DNA of 64,000 bases, from positions 62,001-126,000 of the forward strand of contig CAYTZN010000003.1 in assembly GCA_964442495.1 (NCBI GenBank). The letters are read 5' to 3'. Each line of letters starts with the position of its first letter. Position 1 is the first letter of the stretch. The stretch comes from CAYTZN01 sp964442495 (GTDB lineage: Bacteria > Pseudomonadota > Gammaproteobacteria > Legionellales > Legionellaceae). Under the pieces are notes generated by a model that searched no databases, had not been told where the DNA came from, and saw only the letters and a list, made by a program, of their open reading frames with translations. The translations under genes were made by a program, and so were the position numbers. Below are positions 61,166 through 64,000 of the stretch, piece by piece.

Positions 61166-63547
61166 TTAGAAGAGATGTTCCTCCGCGTCAGAGGGTTGTG
61201 AATTTCCCTGAGTAGTTGGGCTTGTTGGTGCTGTATTAGAATCTTCAGCACTGGGTACTTCATCTTCACGAAAATACTCAAGGATAGAGTTGATTTGATT
61301 CGTGGGTGCTTGTAATCCACTGGTGGGATCAATGTGCACAGTGACAACATTCCCAGGTTGTTTCATTTCTTGTTCAGGCTTGCCTTTTAGAGCTACTTTC
61401 ATAAAATCAATCCATATCGGAAGAGCGGCCTTTGCTGCATATTCATGAAGCGAATGCGGGGTATCAAAACCCACCCAGGTGGTGACCACTAAATTGGGAT
61501 TATAACCTGCAAACCATGCATCAACTTGGTCGTTGGTGGTGCCTGTTTTTCCGGCAATGTCTTGGCGATTAAGCACGCGAGCTTCGGCTGCGGTTCCTCG
61601 CTGTACCACACCCATTAACGCTGAATTCATGAGGAAAGCAATGTCTTCTGGAATAACGCGTGGGGCGATAACGTCTGGGTCAATAGATTTATCGGTACAA
61701 GGATTACACACAAAAGCCGGTTTTGCTTGCAAGAGTATTTTGCCATCATTGTTAGTGATGTGATCTATCAAATAGGGTTCAATTTTATATCCACCATTAG
61801 CGAATACGGCATATGCTGCTGCAAGATCAAGCGGGCTTACCGACAAGCTCCCTAGAGCTAATGATAGCGTGTGTGGTAAATTTGCTTTTTGAAAGCCAAA
61901 ATGGCTCGCAAAATCGACTGCATAATCAATGCCAATGTCATCTAGGATACGAATTGATACAAGATTACGAGAATGAATCAGTGCTTCTTTTAACCGTGTT
62001 GGTCCATTGAATTTTAGATTTTCATTGTGTGGCCGCCATAAATTGGCCTGGCTAGGATCATCTATAACAATAGGTGCATCGTTGATTAGCGTGGCAAGGG
62101 TATAGCCTTTGTTTAGAGCCGCCGCATAAACGAAGGGCTTGAAACTTGAGCCAGGTTGTCGCGCGGATTGTGTGGCGCGATTAAATTTACTTTTCTCAAA
62201 ATTAAGGCCGCCTACCAACGATTCTATGGCGCCATTTAGAGGGTTTACCGCCACAAGTGCTGCTTCGACTTGAGGGATTTGGACCAATTCCCATTGGTTG
62301 TTTAAAAACCTTACGTAGACAATATCGCCAACGGCGACAACATCTTTTGCATGAAGCGGCGCGTTTCCTACCCAGCCTTTTCTAAGTGCTTTTCGTGCCC
62401 AAGACAAACCTTGCCAGGGCAGGGTAAATGATTGTCCATGACGGGTGGCCGCGGTTGCGTCTTTATCACCGACGGTCAAAATAATAGCGGGCTCAAGGTC
62501 ATTAATAACAGGGTATTCATTTAGAACTTTATGGAGTGCATCAGGAGACGTTGTATCCACGTCTGCCACATTTGCAACAGGTCCCCGGTAGCCATGACGA
62601 CGATCGTAGGCCAGTAAATTATTTTCAACCACGAGGTTTGCTGTATTTTGTAAGGAGCCTTGGATGGTCGTATATACTTTATAGCCCTTAGTATAGGCAT
62701 CTTGTCCAAAATGGTCATATAGGGATTGACGAATCATTTCCGCTACATAAGGTGCGTGGACCTGAATGTTGGTGCCATGATATTTTGCAGTTATGGGTTG
62801 GTGTATTGCGTCTTGGTATTGTTCTTCATTAATGTATTTTTCTTCAAGCAAACGCTCTAAAACATGATCTCGACGCTTTTTTGCAGCCATGGGGTTTGCA
62901 ATGGGGTTTTGGGTGGATGGGGCTTGGGGAAGGCCTGCAATCATTGCAAGTTGAGCCAAGTCCAACTCCTTAAGTGATTTGCCATAATAAATGCTGGCAG
63001 CAGCACCTACGCCGTATGCTCGATTACCTAAATAGATTTTATTTAAATAAAGCTCAAGTACCTTTTCTTTACTTAATTCTCTGTCAATTTTAATTGCTAA
63101 AAGGATTTCATTAAATTTTCGTAAGAATGTTTTTTTACGGTTTAAGAAAAAATTTCTGGCGACTTGCATGGTAATCGTACTGCCGCCCTGAGATTTAGTA
63201 CCCGTTTGGATCATACGGACAGTTGCGCGCGCCAAGCCGAACACATCTACCCCTGAGTGGTCAAAAAAACGTTGATCTTCTGTGGCGAGCAATGCACGCA
63301 CTAACGTTGGTGGAATTTCTTCATAGGTGAGGGGGATACGTCTTTTCTCGCCATACTCTTGAATGAGTAACCCATCTTGACTGTATATTCTTAATGGGAC
63401 TTGTAGTTGCACAGTTTTTAAGGAGTCAACATTGGGTAACTGGCTTTCTAAGTAAATATAAAGTATGCCCGCGCCTACAAGCAGCACAAAGAATAGGCTT
63501 ATTAATGCCCACAATACTTTCCACCAAAAATAATGGGTTTTTTTCAT
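61166..63547 (-). CDS. mrcA: Penicillin-binding protein 1A (bifunctional transglycosylase/transpeptidase)
   Basis: This is a class A PBP that polymerises and cross-links peptidoglycan. A membrane helix (residues ~10-32) leads into the GT51 domain with catalytic Glu90 in ATEDQRFFDH and GGSTITMQVARN. The transpeptidase domain has the active-site Ser467 in QPGSSFKPF (SxxK), SRN, and K667 in AGKTGTTND. An OB-like insertion lies between them (residues ~300-420), typical of PBP1A. Length 793 residues. The C-terminal tail is rich in S, T and P. Confidence 0.96.
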   Translation of the reverse strand: MKKTHYFWWKVLWALISLFFVLLVGAGILYIYLESQLPNVDSLKTVQLQVPLRIYSQDGLLIQEYGEKRRIPLTYEEIPPTLVRALLATEDQRFFDHSGVDVFGLARATVRMIQTGTKSQGGSTITMQVARNFFLNRKKTFLRKFNEILLAIKIDRELSKEKVLELYLNKIYLGNRAYGVGAAASIYYGKSLKELDLAQLAMIAGLPQAPSTQNPIANPMAAKKRRDHVLERLLEEKYINEEQYQDAIHQPITAKYHGTNIQVHAPYVAEMIRQSLYDHFGQDAYTKGYKVYTTIQGSLQNTANLVVENNLLAYDRRHGYRGPVANVADVDTTSPDALHKVLNEYPVINDLEPAIILTVGDKDATAATRHGQSFTLPWQGLSWARKALRKGWVGNAPLHAKDVVAVGDIVYVRFLNNQWELVQIPQVEAALVAVNPLNGAIESLVGGLNFEKSKFNRATQSARQPGSSFKPFVYAAALNKGYTLATLINDAPIVIDDPSQANLWRPHNENLKFNGPTRLKEALIHSRNLVSIRILDDIGIDYAVDFASHFGFQKANLPHTLSLALGSLSVSPLDLAAAYAVFANGGYKIEPYLIDHITNNDGKILLQAKPAFVCNPCTDKSIDPDVIAPRVIPEDIAFLMNSALMGVVQRGTAAEARVLNRQDIAGKTGTTNDQVDAWFAGYNPNLVVTTWVGFDTPHSLHEYAAKAALPIWIDFMKVALKGKPEQEMKQPGNVVTVHIDPTSGLQAPTNQINSILEYFREDEVPSAEDSNTAPTSPTTQGNSQPSDAEEHLF

Positions 63548-63593
63548 GTTTATTTATTTCGCAATGAAAGAGTAATCAGTGATTATATCTTGA

Positions 63594-64000
63594 TTAATTG
63601 CCATTATGCGAATTTGCATTAGGCGAGACTTCATTTTCTTCATCTTCCGTTAAAAAACTGAGCCCTTGAACAAGGGTAGACCAAAAAGAAATGGGATCTG
63701 GGGCACGATTAGGTGTGGCCGATATTTTGCCTCGATCCAGCGGTGTGTGCCGAGGGGCCAAAAGGCCTTCTTGCTGTTTGGGTTGCTGCATGATCATGTT
63801 GGTTTGTGTTTTAAATGACATTGCTTTATTTCGATCGATTTCTTTTTCTTGTTTTAATTCGTTATTTTCAGTCAGCAACAGCTGGTTTTGTTGAGATAAT
63901 TTTTGATTTTCGCTTTTCAAGCAAGAGATTTCGTGAGCACAGAACAGTAGATCTAGACTTTTTTTAATTTCTTCAATTTTTGCAGTATGTACATTGTCCA
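63594..64000 (-). CDS. Partial coiled-coil protein, truncated at the window edge
   Basis: The frame stays open through the window edge: above residue M/L at 63920 (TTG) it continues as HTAKIEEIKKSLDLLF... to base 64000 without a stop, so the true start lies beyond. The visible part is a helical coiled coil (SQQNQLLLTENNELKQEKEI) followed by a low-complexity, Q- and P-rich C-terminus. No family is recognised. It is transcribed in the same direction as mrcA, 46 bases upstream, but this is too short to judge operon structure. Confidence 0.65.
   Translation of the reverse strand, partial: DNVHTAKIEEIKKSLDLLFCAHEISCLKSENQKLSQQNQLLLTENNELKQEKEIDRNKAMSFKTQTNMIMQQPKQQEGLLAPRHTPLDRGKISATPNRAPDPISFWSTLVQGLSFLTEDEENEVSPNANSHNGN

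Noticed and set aside
1..64000. CRISPR arrays, phage genes, insertion sequences, tRNA genes
   Set aside because: Looked for and not seen: no regularly spaced identical repeats, no transposase or integrase motifs and no tRNA-like folds recognised.

Overview
This window looks like chromosome from a member of the Legionellaceae, most likely Legionella or a close relative. The evidence is: low G+C, AT-rich intergenic DNA; gammaproteobacterial housekeeping clusters (fabF-mltG-tmk-holB-pilZ-tatD, secA-mutT-zapD, dnaB-alr, dapD-dapE); a stand-alone type II secretion GspC/LspC-like gene; and many large, eukaryotic-flavoured proteins of the kind delivered by Dot/Icm type IV secretion. No tRNA, rRNA, CRISPR array, phage or insertion sequence was seen. 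The species cannot be fixed from the sequence alone.

Layout. 1-7.3 kb: fatty-acid synthesis, peptidoglycan and replication genes on the plus strand (fabF end, mltG, tmk, holB, pilZ, tatD, anmK, an MFS transporter). 7.5-13.3 kb, minus strand: a large candidate effector with an HD/phosphodiesterase-like N-terminus, then sdaA, phhB and hisC. 13.4-19.4 kb: a gene broken by an early amber codon, a three-gene minor-pilin operon, a large protein with a predicted deaminase zinc motif, and a dicarboxylate symporter. 19.4-25 kb: a cluster of alternating REP-like palindromes and a five-gene minus operon (metB, acyltransferase, choloylglycine-hydrolase-family enzyme, dapD, dapE). 25-41 kb: a PmrA-box-like promoter driving a glycosyltransferase/ankyrin-like protein, an LspC-like gene, a Sel1 lipoprotein, a cation exchanger, an unknown 492-residue protein, mutY, an AsmA protein, a 1166-residue hydrolase/coiled-coil/membrane protein with six exact-length 35-residue repeats, an internally duplicated 223-residue protein, an HtrA-type protease, pyrE and a cold-shock gene. 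41.8-54.3 kb: an LplT-like transporter, hemF, dusA, a Fic protein with an altered catalytic motif, secA-mutT, zapD and an 800-residue ankyrin protein. 54.4-64 kb: DUF2147 protein, dnaB-alr, a glycine-zipper lipoprotein, etfB-etfA-ald, PBP1A and the truncated end of a coiled-coil protein.

Two themes stand out. First, single-gene units for effector-like proteins sit between conserved operons at 7.5, 13.4, 16.1, 25.2, 30.0, 34.4, 38.2, 45.3 and 51.9 kb, several with their own recognisable promoter. Secretion is inferred from architecture and context and is not shown. Second, the intergenic DNA carries a family of REP-like hairpins whose stems vary but stay complementary while the loop (around ATAAAGC/ACAAAGC) and flanks are kept. 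A longer version of about 80 bp lies in the same orientation just upstream of mltG, the LplT-like gene and secA.

Starts were moved from the longest open frame where a ribosome binding site or family alignment favoured an internal start; this is stated per gene. Family assignments are from motif recognition by eye, with no database search.
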